A stretch of 64,000 nucleotides of DNA from positions 1,265,263 to 1,329,262 of the forward strand of contig NZ_KQ236743.1 of NCBI RefSeq assembly GCF_001185345.1, written 5' to 3'. This document shows positions 1 through 9,006 of the stretch, in pieces (position 1 is the first letter of the stretch; every line of letters starts with the position of its first letter). The notes below the pieces were generated by a model. That model had not been told where the DNA came from, did no database searches, and saw only the letters and a program-made list of their open reading frames with translations. The position numbers were made by a program, and so were the translations under genes. This DNA comes from Dorea sp. D27 (GTDB lineage Bacteria; Bacillota; Clostridia; Lachnospirales; Lachnospiraceae).

Positions 1-359
1 GCCGGACGCGCACCCTGCGGCTGCTTCGCAGGGCGGCCATTATTCACCTGCATAGGCCTGCCCTGGGACTGCTGCCCCTGCTGCCCTTGTCTTCCGCCCT
101 GCCGGTTCCCGTGCCTGCCGGCATTCTGTGTGTTCTGCGGACGGAATACATGCACGATATTTTTCTTTTTCGGTGCTGCTGCCTCTTTATCCTGTGGCTC
201 CGCTTTACCCATGCCCTTCTTTACCATATCCGCGTCTGTATCCTCCAGCGTGCTCATATGGCTCTTAACTTCTATATTTTTCTTGCCCAGGAACTCGATG
301 ATATCCTTACTGTGGACATCAAGCTCCTTTGCTAATTCATATACTTTGATTTTTGACAT
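1..359 (-). CDS. infB: Translation initiation factor IF-2, N-terminal part (gene runs off the left edge)
   Basis: IF-2 is the GTPase that brings initiator fMet-tRNA to the 30S ribosome. Only about 119 codons are in the window. They begin MSKIKVYELAKEL, the IF-2 N-terminal helical motif, followed by a low-complexity linker rich in Gln, Gly, Arg and Pro, typical of IF-2 before its G domain. The start ATG is preceded by AAGGAGG, which overlaps the stop codon of ylxQ, so it is translated as the last visible gene of the rimP-nusA-ylxR-ylxQ-infB operon. The G domain lies outside the window and is not seen; identity rests on the N-terminal motif and the highly conserved operon order. Confidence 0.93.
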   Translation of the reverse strand, partial: MSKIKVYELAKELDVHSKDIIEFLGKKNIEVKSHMSTLEDTDADMVKKGMGKAEPQDKEAAAPKKKNIVHVFRPQNTQNAGRHGNRQGGRQGQQGQQSQGRPMQVNNGRPAKQPQGARP

Positions 360-373
360 ACTAACTACCTCCT

Positions 374-697
374 TTATGCAATCGTATTATCTTCTGTATC
401 CATATGTTTCCTGATTCCTTTTGCAAATCCCTCGTCAAGTACCGCAAGAGACGCCCGGAATTCTTTTCCCATTGCATGCCCCAAGGTATCTTTATCTTTA
501 TAAAAATAGATTGGCACTTCATAGAAGTCACACATGTTCTGAAATTTTTTCTTCGTGTTAGCAGATGCATCCCCTGCCACAATCACCAGCGCGGCTCTCC
601 CCGACTTTACTTCTTTCTCCGTACAGAATTCACCGCTTGCCGTCTTGCCGGCTTTCGTGGCGATTCCTATCAGAGACAATATCCTATTCTGGCCCAA
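374..697 (-). CDS. ylxQ: YlxQ, L7Ae/L30e-family RNA-binding protein
   Basis: A 107-residue L7Ae-family protein, of the kind that binds kink-turn RNA near the ribosome or RNase P. It starts GQNRILSLIGIATKAGK, the usual YlxQ opening, and ends in a basic-acidic tail. The reading frame is open further upstream, but no ATG fits. A TTG at 697 is preceded at good distance by AAGGAGAT and gives the normal family length. This start overlaps the last 14 bases of ylxR, suggesting translational coupling. The gene sits between ylxR and infB, the standard Firmicutes order. Confidence 0.88.
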   Translation of the reverse strand: MGQNRILSLIGIATKAGKTASGEFCTEKEVKSGRAALVIVAGDASANTKKKFQNMCDFYEVPIYFYKDKDTLGHAMGKEFRASLAVLDEGFAKGIRKHMDTEDNTIA

Positions 698-962
698 GCG
701 ATTCCATCTCCTTTTCCAGTTTATCGTATACTTCTCTTGGAATAGACTGTTTAAACGAACGCTCCAGGCCTTTATTTTTAACCGCTTTTTCAAGACACTC
801 TCTCGCCTTGCATACATAAGCGCCCCGTCCGTTCTTCTTACCGGTCGCGTCCAGAAGAAAGTCCCCTTCTTCCGTACGGATAACCCGAATCATTTCCTTT
901 TTCCCCTTCATTTCCTGACAGCCTACGCATTTGCGCATAGGCACCTTCCTGCTGCTGCTCAA
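684..962 (-). CDS. ylxR: YlxR / RnpM, RNase P-modulating DUF448 protein
   Basis: A 92-residue protein of the YlxR (DUF448) family. It contains the signature RKCVGCQEMKGKKEMIRVI and a GRGAYVC motif near residue 46, both diagnostic. YlxR has been described as a modulator of RNase P (RnpM) and as a nucleoid-associated regulator in Bacillus; this role is taken from the family. The first usable start is TTG at 962, nine bases after the nusA stop. An ATG at 938 (residue 9) with AGGAAGG upstream is an equally short alternative that keeps the whole domain. Confidence 0.9.
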   Translation of the reverse strand: MSSSRKVPMRKCVGCQEMKGKKEMIRVIRTEEGDFLLDATGKKNGRGAYVCKARECLEKAVKNKGLERSFKQSIPREVYDKLEKEMESLGPE

Positions 963-971
963 ACAATCACC

Positions 972-2162
972 CTAATCCTCTGCTTCTGTAAATTCTATCT
1001 CTTCGGTGCCATCCGCATAATCCTCCGGATACTCCTCGGCGTATTCGCCGTCAAAGCCGTCCTCATACATCTCTTCTTCATAGACACCTTCACTTAGTTC
1101 CATATAATTCTCAGGCAGTTCTCCAGACTCGATTGCCTGAGTCTCGCTCTTGATATCAATCTTATAACCCGTAAGCCTGGCCGCGAGCCTCGCGTTCTGT
1201 CCTTCTTTACCGATTGCCAGAGACAGCTGGTAATCAGGGACGATGACGCTTGCCGCTTTTTCGTCCGGATCTGCCATAACGGAGATGACTTTAGCGGGGC
1301 TTAAGGCATTCTCTATCAGTATCGCCGGATTGTCGCTCCAGTTGATGATGTCTATCTTCTCACCCCGGAGCTCATTGACGATCGTATTCACTCTTGCCCC
1401 GTTCATTCCGACGCAGGCCCCTACCGGATCCACATCCGGGTCATTGGACCACACTGCTATCTTCGTCCTGCTGCCGGCTTCTCTTGCAATGCTCTTGATC
1501 TCGACCGTGCCGTCCTTCACCTCTGTCACCTCGGACTCGAAAAGGCGCTTCACAAGCTCGGGGTGTGTACGGGAGACGAGAATCTTCGGCCCCTTGGTCG
1601 TATTCTTCACTTCTACGACATACAGCTTGATGCGTTCTGTCGGCTTGAACACTTCACCTTTGACCTGCTCGTTTTCCGTAAGCATGGCATCCGCCTTGCC
1701 GAGGTTAATGCTGATATTTTTGCCTACATAGCGCTGGACGATACCTGTCACGATATCTTTTTCCTTCTCAAAGTACTGGTCATATACAACTTTTCTCTCT
1801 TCTTCCCGGATTTTCTGCAGAATCAGGTTCTTTGCATTCTGCGTGGCAATCCGCCCGAAAGACTTGGATTCGATTGGAATCTGTACGATATCGCCAAGTT
1901 CGAAGGTGCTGTCGATTTCTCTTGCCTTCTCAAGGCTTATCTGCTCCAGGTCATCCTCTACCTCTTCCACTACAGTCTTCTCAGCAAATAGTTTATAATC
2001 ACATGTCTCCCTGTCCATGATGACTTTTATATTGTCCGCTTTTCCAAAATGGTTCTTACAAGCATTCAGCAATGAATTTTCAATTGCATCCAACAGTGTC
2101 TCTTTGCTGATATCCTTTTCTTTTTCCAAAATATTTAACGCTTCTAATAACTCTGTGTTCAT
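972..2162 (-). CDS. nusA: Transcription termination/antitermination factor NusA
   Basis: A 396-residue NusA of normal Firmicutes length. In order: an N-terminal RNA polymerase-binding domain (about 1-125), an S1 domain (about 135-200), and two KH domains containing GACVGMNGARVN and LAIGKEGQNARLAARLTG. The C-terminal tail of about 45 residues is extremely acidic and rich in Glu, Asp and Tyr, with no AR repeats as in E. coli. NusA modulates pausing, intrinsic termination and antitermination. The ATG is preceded by AGGAGGAG. It lies 21 bases downstream of rimP in the same operon. Confidence 0.97.
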   Translation of the reverse strand: MNTELLEALNILEKEKDISKETLLDAIENSLLNACKNHFGKADNIKVIMDRETCDYKLFAEKTVVEEVEDDLEQISLEKAREIDSTFELGDIVQIPIESKSFGRIATQNAKNLILQKIREEERKVVYDQYFEKEKDIVTGIVQRYVGKNISINLGKADAMLTENEQVKGEVFKPTERIKLYVVEVKNTTKGPKILVSRTHPELVKRLFESEVTEVKDGTVEIKSIAREAGSRTKIAVWSNDPDVDPVGACVGMNGARVNTIVNELRGEKIDIINWSDNPAILIENALSPAKVISVMADPDEKAASVIVPDYQLSLAIGKEGQNARLAARLTGYKIDIKSETQAIESGELPENYMELSEGVYEEEMYEDGFDGEYAEEYPEDYADGTEEIEFTEAED

Positions 2163-2183
2163 TACTTTTTCTCCTCCTAAAAT

Positions 2184-2651
2184 CTAAAAATCGAACGCTA
2201 AGCGAATAAGCGCGATGTCGCTTTTGGCAAATGTTTTTAAGGTCTCATCTTCCTGCAATATCGTAACTGTACTGTCGTCATAATCTTTCAGTATCCCGTA
2301 AAATTCTTTCTGCTTATCCATCATGCGGTAGGTTCTTATCTCGACTTCTTCTCCAAGGCTCCTCCTGAAATCTTTTTCTTTCTTCAGCGGACGCCCGAGC
2401 CCCGGGGAACTTACTTCCATAATATAAGCGTCATCCATATAATCCTTCTCATCCAGTATATCGGACAGCCTCCGGCTGACCTTCTCGCAGTCATCGATAT
2501 TGATGCCGCCCGGCTTGTCGATGTACGCACGCAGATACCATGTACTGCCTTCCTTCACATACTCGACATCCACAAGCTCAAACCCGTATTCTTCCACGAT
2601 GGGGAGAAGAATCTCTTCCGTCTTCTGTTCGTATATTTCTCTCTTTGACAA
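2184..2651 (-). CDS. rimP: Ribosome maturation factor RimP
   Basis: RimP helps assemble the 30S head with S12. The protein starts LSKREIYEQKTEEILLPIVE and carries the family motifs GFELVDVEYVKEG and MEVSSPGLGRPLK. The frame is open back to a GTG at 2699, but that extension overlaps a strong hairpin (2678-2705) and lacks a ribosome binding site. A TTG at 2651 preceded by AAAGGAAG gives 155 residues, the usual RimP length, and is preferred. It is the first gene of the nusA operon and directly follows its promoter. Confidence 0.92.
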   Translation of the reverse strand: MSKREIYEQKTEEILLPIVEEYGFELVDVEYVKEGSTWYLRAYIDKPGGINIDDCEKVSRRLSDILDEKDYMDDAYIMEVSSPGLGRPLKKEKDFRRSLGEEVEIRTYRMMDKQKEFYGILKDYDDSTVTILQEDETLKTFAKSDIALIRLAFDF

Positions 2652-2677
2652 ATCCCAACTTCCTTTCCTACCAACAA

Positions 2678-2705
2678 AGAAGAGTGAACTTCCGTTCACT
2701 CTTCT
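2678..2705 (-). other. 12-bp perfect hairpin in the rimP leader
   Basis: Arms AGAAGAGTGAAC and GTTCACTCTTCT are separated by four bases. The hairpin lies between the predicted transcription start (about 2727) and the rimP start codon. It has no T-run on the minus strand, so it is more likely a leader structure or operator than a terminator. Confidence 0.6.
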
Positions 2706-2732
2706 GCCGTTTTCATTATGTAACTGTTATCC

Positions 2733-2761
2733 AGTATAGCACCGTTTCAGCGGAAATGCAA
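2733..2761 (-). promoter_or_regulatory. Predicted promoter of the rimP-nusA-infB operon
   Basis: On the minus strand TTGCAT (2761-2756) and TATACT (2738-2733) are 17 bases apart, a near-consensus sigma-A promoter. Transcription would start near 2727 and run into rimP. Confidence 0.75.
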
Positions 2762-2791
2762 GGAAATACCGGAAAAACTTTACCTTCTGGA

Positions 2792-4630
2792 CTATTTCAA
2801 ACATTTCGCCCAGACAAAGGAATGCCCCTCCAGTTCCAAAGCCGTCAAATCAACCTGCTCACCTGACAGCATATCCATGTAGCTTCCAGGCTCGTTCAGC
2901 CATGCGGTCCTCTTACCGTCATGGAAGTTGAACACGCCGAGCATCCTGTCCTCATCAGTCTCTCTTATCATGCACAGTATTGAGATATCCCCCGCATCCC
3001 GCGTACAGATGCAGGCAGCTTCACCAAATACCGGTTCTGTCTTTCTGAGCTCCTCTAGCTGCTTAAGCCCCTGAAATAATTTCCCTTCCACACTCGAACC
3101 GTCTGCGCGCCTCGCCGCAAGTTCCCAATGGAATTTCCCACGGTGGATATAGCGGGAATCCAGCCGCTTCATCGCGTCTTCTTTATAAGAATAATCATTG
3201 ACCTGTCCAATCTCATCTCCACTGTAGAGCATCGGTATGCCAGCCTGCATCAGCATGTAAGCATGGAGCATGATATCGAAGCGGACCGCGTGCCAGAGCT
3301 TCTGCTTATCGTTTTCAAATCCTGCGCTCTCGATGCCGCACATGGAAGCAGTCGTCCCACAGAATCTCGCGTCCCGCGTAACCGGATCATCGTTGTATAG
3401 CTCGCCCCTGCTCACGCTGCCTGGGACATTTCCTGTGAAATAATCGTTCAGATACCGTTTGTGGGGTATCTCCTTCATGCCCATATATGCAAGCGAGCCA
3501 TAGTCCAGCCCCCATCCGATATCGTCATGGCATCGGAGGTAATTCAGGAATGTGTACTCCTTCGGAAGAGCATTCACGATATCGAGCTGTTGCTTCAACA
3601 GCCTGATATCTCTTGTCGCCACACTGTTCCATGTCGTTGCCATCGTTGTCACATTATATAACATATGGCATTCCGGTTTGTCCACCGTCCCAAAGTATGG
3701 AACGACCTTTTCCGGCTCCATGACGACTTCTCCCAGAAGCAGCACGCCCGGACAGACGATTTCGGCTATCATGCGCATCATGCGTACAATGGTATGGACC
3801 TGGGGCAGATTCCGGCAAGCCGTTCCCAGTTCTTTCCATATGTAGGGAACCGCGTCTAACCGGAAGATATCGATTCCCTGATTCGCAAGATAGAGAAAAT
3901 GATACATCATCTCATTGAATACTCTTGGATTCTTATAATTCAAATCCCACTGATAGGAATAGAATGTTGTCATGACGAAGTGATCCATCTCAGGAAAGTA
4001 GGTGAAATTCCCCGGCGCAGTAGTCGGAAACACCTGCGGCATTGCCGCCTCATATGTGCACGGGATGTCAGAATCATGAAAGAAAAAGTAACGGCTCATA
4101 TATTCTCCGTCCCCTTCCCTTGCCTTTATCGCCCATTCATGCTCACTTGACGTGTGGTTCATGACAAAGTCCATGCAAAGGTCCATCCCCCTTTTGTGAC
4201 ATTCATCGGCCAGAACCCCTAGCTCCTCCATCGTCCCAAGATCCGGCCTTACTTTGCGGAAGTCCTGTACCGCATAGCCGCCATCGGATCTGCCCTCCGG
4301 TGTCTCAAGGAATGGCATGAGATGGATGAAACTGGCCCCGCATTCCTTCAAATATCCGATTTTCCCCCTCATATCTTTCAAGTCTTCTGCAAAATTGTCA
4401 ATGTAGAGCATCATCCCCAGCATATCCTGCTTCTTGAACCAGCCGGAATCCTTTTCCCTCCTTTCATCCCGGTTCCTGAGCTTTACCCTTCTGATTTTAT
4501 AATAGCGGTAGAGCTGGCCGCACAGTTCGGCAAACATATCATCATTATGGTAGAGCTCCATATAGAGCCATCTCAGCTCATCGTGATGCCTCTCCATCCT
4601 TTTCTGAAAAATATCGTCCATCTTCGCCAT
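2792..4630 (-). CDS. GH13 subfamily 4 glucoside hydrolase/transglucosidase, amylosucrase-like
   Basis: A 612-residue alpha-amylase-superfamily enzyme with the long N-terminal helical region and overall length of amylosucrases. Catalytic residues visible: nucleophile D259 in FRLDAVPYIWK, acid/base E301 in LLGEVVM, and D369 in LRCHDDIGW; DFVMNHTSSEHEWA is the region I motif. Amylosucrases split sucrose and either transfer glucose to a glucan or release it. Whether this one polymerises or only hydrolyses cannot be told from sequence. There is no signal peptide, so it acts in the cytoplasm. It is the last gene of the oligosaccharide operon; its start lies 53 bases inside the end of the alpha-galactosidase gene, with AGAAGGAA before the ATG. 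Confidence 0.85.
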   Translation of the reverse strand: MAKMDDIFQKRMERHHDELRWLYMELYHNDDMFAELCGQLYRYYKIRRVKLRNRDERREKDSGWFKKQDMLGMMLYIDNFAEDLKDMRGKIGYLKECGASFIHLMPFLETPEGRSDGGYAVQDFRKVRPDLGTMEELGVLADECHKRGMDLCMDFVMNHTSSEHEWAIKAREGDGEYMSRYFFFHDSDIPCTYEAAMPQVFPTTAPGNFTYFPEMDHFVMTTFYSYQWDLNYKNPRVFNEMMYHFLYLANQGIDIFRLDAVPYIWKELGTACRNLPQVHTIVRMMRMIAEIVCPGVLLLGEVVMEPEKVVPYFGTVDKPECHMLYNVTTMATTWNSVATRDIRLLKQQLDIVNALPKEYTFLNYLRCHDDIGWGLDYGSLAYMGMKEIPHKRYLNDYFTGNVPGSVSRGELYNDDPVTRDARFCGTTASMCGIESAGFENDKQKLWHAVRFDIMLHAYMLMQAGIPMLYSGDEIGQVNDYSYKEDAMKRLDSRYIHRGKFHWELAARRADGSSVEGKLFQGLKQLEELRKTEPVFGEAACICTRDAGDISILCMIRETDEDRMLGVFNFHDGKRTAWLNEPGSYMDMLSGEQVDLTALELEGHSFVWAKCLK

Positions 4631-6815
4631 TTCCTTCTCTCCTTCTTAAATGAACTCTGTATGATTCGTATTCCTCAATCTTGGGAGCCAGCACAAGCCC
4701 TGCCTCCATCAATGCACTGCCAAAATACTGCTTTTTCGTCTCCATGTCCTCATAGACTCCTTCTGGACATAGCCCTCTGAGCCTTACATAAGATACTGTC
4801 ATATTGCCATGGTTATTCTGGCGGACCGCGAACAGCAAGGCCTCCTCCCCATCGTCGGAAACAAACTCCCACGCACACAGCTCATCTTCAAACGGGTTCG
4901 TCAGCCTGTAATAAAGTCCTTGCCGTATCAATGCGGCATCCGCTTTATACGTTCTGATCTGTACCCGTATTTCCTCTTTCTCCTCCTCAGACAGACCGTT
5001 CATATCCAGCTCATAGCCAAAGGAGCCTGCCATCGCAGTAACCGCCCTAGCCCGCATCGGCACCGTCCGGCCTGTCTGGTGGTTCGGGACTGCGGACACG
5101 TGGGAGCCTACTGCCGATATCGGGTACCCGAAGGAAGTGCCATACTGTATCCGAAGCCTGTCAATTGCATCCGTATTATCGCTGCACCAGATCTGGGGCG
5201 TATAATAGAGCATGCCCGCGTCAAAGCGGCCTCCCCCTCCGCTGCAGCCTTCCATAAGCATATCCGGATATTTCTTACACAGACGTTCAAGGATATCATA
5301 CAGGCCGAGCATATAGTCATAGAGCACCTTCCCCTCGTTCTCACCGCTTGCCGAATACACATCGCAGATGCTCCGGTTCATATCCCATTTCATATATTCG
5401 ATATTCCCCTCATCCAGAACAGAACATATCTGGCTGAACATGGCATCCACGACTTCTTTTCTTGAAAAGTCGAGCACAAGCTGGTACCTGGCCCGTACCG
5501 GATTTCTGCCGGGTATCTTCAGCACCCAGTCGGGGTGCTGCCGGTAAAGCTCGCTGTCTTCAGACACCATCTCCGGCTCCATCCATATACCGAACTTAAG
5601 CCCAAGAGCGTTCACCCGCTCAATGAGCCTGCCAAGCGTCATGCCAAGTTTCTGTTCGTTCACCTTCCAGTCCCCAAGCCCGGAATAGTCGTCATCCCTC
5701 TTTCCAAACCAGCCGTCATCCATGACGATCATGTCAATGCCGGCTTCTGCCGCCTGCCTGGCAAGCCGGTATATCGTCTCTCCATCGAAGTCAAAATATG
5801 CCGCCTCCCAACTGTTGAGCAGCACCGGCCGGACCGCTTCTTTATATTTCCCTCTGCACAGGTTCGCACGCATGCAGCGGTGAAGATTATGCGACAGGCG
5901 TGACAGTCCTTCCGATGAGTAGGTCATCATGACCTCCGGTGCGGTAAATGTCCCTCCCGGATCAAGAGGATAGCAGAACCGCTCATCCGAAAGCCCCATG
6001 AGGAGCCGGGTCTGTCCATACTGGTCCAGCTCCGCCTCCGCCTTGAACCCTCCGCTGTACACAAAGGAAAGGCCAAGGCACCCGCCCGCGTCCTCAGACG
6101 CCGCGCGTTCTGCCAGAATCATCATCGGACTGTACTGGTGGCTCGACGTCCCTCTTCTGCTTCCAATCACAAAGCTTCCATGCGCCAGGGGCTCTCTCTG
6201 ATAATTCCTCTCCATAGCATGACGCCCGTAAAAAGTAATGAGATCAAAATCTCCGTTCGTAAAATCGATACACGCACTCTGTACTTTGAGCAGGCTGACC
6301 TTCTGCTCTCCTGCATTTTCAATCCGTACGCTCCTCGTAATTATGTCATGTCCCGGAAGGACGCCATACAGAAGGTGCGCCTGTATTCTTGTCACATTAT
6401 CTTCCAGGATGATTTCCAGCGTATCTGCTTCCTTTTCTTCTGCATAGACAGCCGGCAGTCCGGGAAGCCCATATTTCCCTTTTCTTACTTCATGACGCTT
6501 GTACCGGAAATCACAGGCGTACGCCCCGCTTTCTTCCTGCATGGCAAAAGCAGTGCCGCGGTAGTCTCCTGTCCCGTGGCACGGAAACTCCTGGGGGAGC
6601 ACGTCCATGGAATAAGTCCTGTCTTTTCCTGCGTCATAAGGATTTCCCGAGAATCCCCGGTCCAGATACGTCAGCAGATAATCCACGCTTCCCTTTACGG
6701 TTTTGCCATAATACAGATGCAGAAGGAAACCATAGCGGTCCACCTGCATCTGATAGGTCGTATTGAATGTATCTAATGTAAACGTTTGTTTTCCCTCATC
6801 ATACTTAATTCCCAT
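4578..6815 (-). CDS. Alpha-galactosidase, GH36
   Basis: A 745-residue GH36 enzyme that removes alpha-1,6-galactose from melibiose, raffinose and stachyose. The (beta/alpha)8 catalytic core carries MDDGWFGKRDDD, the nucleophile D478 in YMKWDMNR, and the acid/base D546 in CSDNTDA, with the glycine-rich GCSGGGGRFD between them. An N-terminal beta-supersandwich domain occupies about the first 320 residues and a C-terminal beta domain the last 100. There is no signal peptide, so it is cytoplasmic. Both ends overlap neighbours (43 bases with the GH32 gene, 53 with the GH13_4 gene), showing tight translational coupling. It points to raffinose-family sugars as the operon's substrate. Confidence 0.95.
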   Translation of the reverse strand: MGIKYDEGKQTFTLDTFNTTYQMQVDRYGFLLHLYYGKTVKGSVDYLLTYLDRGFSGNPYDAGKDRTYSMDVLPQEFPCHGTGDYRGTAFAMQEESGAYACDFRYKRHEVRKGKYGLPGLPAVYAEEKEADTLEIILEDNVTRIQAHLLYGVLPGHDIITRSVRIENAGEQKVSLLKVQSACIDFTNGDFDLITFYGRHAMERNYQREPLAHGSFVIGSRRGTSSHQYSPMMILAERAASEDAGGCLGLSFVYSGGFKAEAELDQYGQTRLLMGLSDERFCYPLDPGGTFTAPEVMMTYSSEGLSRLSHNLHRCMRANLCRGKYKEAVRPVLLNSWEAAYFDFDGETIYRLARQAAEAGIDMIVMDDGWFGKRDDDYSGLGDWKVNEQKLGMTLGRLIERVNALGLKFGIWMEPEMVSEDSELYRQHPDWVLKIPGRNPVRARYQLVLDFSRKEVVDAMFSQICSVLDEGNIEYMKWDMNRSICDVYSASGENEGKVLYDYMLGLYDILERLCKKYPDMLMEGCSGGGGRFDAGMLYYTPQIWCSDNTDAIDRLRIQYGTSFGYPISAVGSHVSAVPNHQTGRTVPMRARAVTAMAGSFGYELDMNGLSEEEKEEIRVQIRTYKADAALIRQGLYYRLTNPFEDELCAWEFVSDDGEEALLFAVRQNNHGNMTVSYVRLRGLCPEGVYEDMETKKQYFGSALMEAGLVLAPKIEEYESYRVHLRRREGNGEDGRYFSEKDGEASR

Positions 6816-8119
6816 ACTTCTCCTTCTATATGCGGCTCCATATGGTACACCACGTTGCTGAGCACATACTGGCCGTTATTTACAAAGATTTCGATTACAT
6901 TCGGTTCTACGAAGATATCAAGCTCATACTTGCCACCAAGCTTCGGCGTGCAGTTGACAAGGCGGGGCCTTCCCCCAGCAGGGAACACCCTGCTTCTGTC
7001 CGTCCGGAGGCAGTCATCTTCAATCCAGATCTCATAGCCGCCCACATTAAGCCGGCTGCCTTCCATAAGCGAGGCTTTCAGCCTGAATGGCTGTTGAAAG
7101 TCAAGCTTTCCCTGATCCTCCACAACATGGGAAAAGCACTGATCCACCTCTGGATGCACACGGAAGCACACATGGCCTCCCCCGCACTTTACCACCCGGG
7201 GGAGGGAGAGGATGCCATTCCATGCTCCACGGCCGTCTCCCCTGTCGCCGGCCGCTTCCGGCATCCGCATCCATCCAATTACCACCCGTCTCCCAACCGT
7301 ATCGACATTCGACTGCGGCGCATAGAAATCAAGTCCGTAATCCATATACTGGTACGTATCCGGCAGCTTCAGGTCGCACGTGTCCGGTCGGAACCGGCAG
7401 GGCGCACATACCGCATGGTGTCTGTAATCAAAGCCGTCCTCCATGATATACATCGCGGAACCTACGAATATATAGCTGCCATCCACCCGGAAGATGTCCG
7501 GGCATTCCATAATCCTGCCATAATTACTGCTTCGGTACTGGTTAAGGTATTCCCATTCCAGCCCGTTTAAACTGCGGTAGAACAAGATGCGCCCTGCCTC
7601 TTCACGGTACGTGCTCCCAAGCGCCATATAATATATACCATTGTACTCCCACACTTTCGGGTCCCTCGTGTGCCTGCTGTCCGCGGTCTCGTCATCGTGG
7701 ACGACCGGGATAATCTGACGCTTTTCATTCCAGTTGTCAAACTGCATCCCATCGTCCGATATGATCATGGCCTGGCTCGTTTCAAAAGCCTCGTCCACAG
7801 CAGTATGGATGTTCTCCTTGTCTGTCTTCAGATACCGGACCGCTGAATAATACACCGCCAGTCTCCCGTCTAATTCCAGCGCGCTCCCTGAGAATATTCC
7901 ATTTCTGTCATAATCTTTCGTAGGAAAAAGCGCCGTCCTATGATGCTCCCAGTGAATCAGGTCACTGCTTGTGGCATGGCCCCAGTGCATCGTCCCCCAC
8001 ACCGGGGCATAAGGGAAGTACTGGTAGAACATGTGGTACTGCCCCTTGTAATAGATAAATCCATTGGGATCATTGATCCAATTCCCCGGAGCCTTTAAAT
8101 GAAGTACATCTTTTAACAT
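6773..8119 (-). CDS. GH32 sucrose / sucrose-6-phosphate hydrolase (beta-fructosidase)
   Basis: A 448-residue five-blade propeller enzyme plus C-terminal beta-sandwich. The GH32 triad is complete: nucleophile D17 in WINDPNG, transition-state D153 in RDPKV, and acid/base E205 in ECPDIF. It would release fructose from sucrose, or from raffinose-type sugars after or before alpha-galactosidase action. Because uptake in this operon is by an ABC transporter rather than a PTS, the substrate is probably unphosphorylated. There is no signal peptide. It sits 23 bases after the MalG-type permease gene and overlaps the alpha-galactosidase gene. Confidence 0.93.
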   Translation of the reverse strand: MLKDVLHLKAPGNWINDPNGFIYYKGQYHMFYQYFPYAPVWGTMHWGHATSSDLIHWEHHRTALFPTKDYDRNGIFSGSALELDGRLAVYYSAVRYLKTDKENIHTAVDEAFETSQAMIISDDGMQFDNWNEKRQIIPVVHDDETADSRHTRDPKVWEYNGIYYMALGSTYREEAGRILFYRSLNGLEWEYLNQYRSSNYGRIMECPDIFRVDGSYIFVGSAMYIMEDGFDYRHHAVCAPCRFRPDTCDLKLPDTYQYMDYGLDFYAPQSNVDTVGRRVVIGWMRMPEAAGDRGDGRGAWNGILSLPRVVKCGGGHVCFRVHPEVDQCFSHVVEDQGKLDFQQPFRLKASLMEGSRLNVGGYEIWIEDDCLRTDRSRVFPAGGRPRLVNCTPKLGGKYELDIFVEPNVIEIFVNNGQYVLSNVVYHMEPHIEGEVWELSMMRENKRLH

Positions 8120-8142
8120 CTGCCTATCTTCCTTTTCAAGAG

Positions 8143-9006
8143 CTATTTCACCGCACCAGCCACGACCCCGCTGATAATCTGCTTCTGGAGTACGATGTAC
8201 AATATGAGAATCGGGATCACGCAGAGCAGGAGACCTGCCATAATCGTTCCGTAATCAGCAGAGTATGTTCCATAGAAGCTGTATGTCGAAAGCGGAAGCG
8301 TCAACAGCTTCTTGTCCGTCAGCACAAGAGACGGAAGCAGGAAGTCGTTCCAGAATGCGAGCGAGTTTAATATGACCATGGTTGATATAATCGGTTTCAA
8401 AATAGGAAACACGATTTTAAAAAATGTCTGTGTCCGTGAACAGCCATCTATGTATGCCGCCTCTTCCAGCGCCACCGGAACGCTGCCTTTGATAAAACCG
8501 TGGAACATAAACACCGACATTGTCATCGAAAATCCAACATGCATGAATATGAGCGTAGCTCTGTGGTTCAATATGTTCAATGTCCCGCCATATATGCTCA
8601 CAAGGGGAATCATGATTGCCTGGAACGGGATAATCATGGAAGCCACCATAAGGGAAAACGTGATTTTTGATATTCCATTGTTATGGCGCACAATATAATA
8701 GGCCAGCATAGCCGCCAGCAGTGTCACGAGCAGAGTAGCTGAAACGGTGACAATGAGCGAATTTTTAAACGCATTCAGGAAATCCATCTGCGTGAATGCC
8801 TTTACAAAGTTGTCAAAGGACAGCCCTTTGATTGTAAAGAGCCATGAAAACGGGCTTTTGATAATATCCCTTTTCTGCTTTAATGCGTTTATCACCACCA
8901 TCAGGAATGGGAACATATACGCCGCAAATACGATAACCAACCCAGCCATAGCCAGCAGGTTGGCAGCCTTCCTCTTCGTTCCGCCAATCGTAGTCTTATT
9001 CATCAT
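8143..9006 (-). CDS. Sugar ABC transporter permease, MalG/MsmG type
   Basis: A 287-residue inner-membrane permease with six predicted membrane segments. It contains the EAA loop EEAAYIDGCSRTQTFFKIVFP, which contacts the ATPase. I place the start at 9006, where ATG ATG overlaps the TGA of the upstream permease gene and is preceded by GGAGGTCGAGGC; a longer frame to 9057 has no support. It pairs with the MalF-type permease and the lipoprotein to import an oligosaccharide, probably raffinose, melibiose or sucrose given the adjacent hydrolases. Confidence 0.93.
   Translation of the reverse strand: MMNKTTIGGTKRKAANLLAMAGLVIVFAAYMFPFLMVVINALKQKRDIIKSPFSWLFTIKGLSFDNFVKAFTQMDFLNAFKNSLIVTVSATLLVTLLAAMLAYYIVRHNNGISKITFSLMVASMIIPFQAIMIPLVSIYGGTLNILNHRATLIFMHVGFSMTMSVFMFHGFIKGSVPVALEEAAYIDGCSRTQTFFKIVFPILKPIISTMVILNSLAFWNDFLLPSLVLTDKKLLTLPLSTYSFYGTYSADYGTIMAGLLLCVIPILILYIVLQKQIISGVVAGAVK

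Noticed and set aside
4809..5465. A 218-codon plus-strand open frame opposite the alpha-galactosidase gene
   Set aside because: Antisense to catalytic motifs of GH36; no start signal or family similarity.
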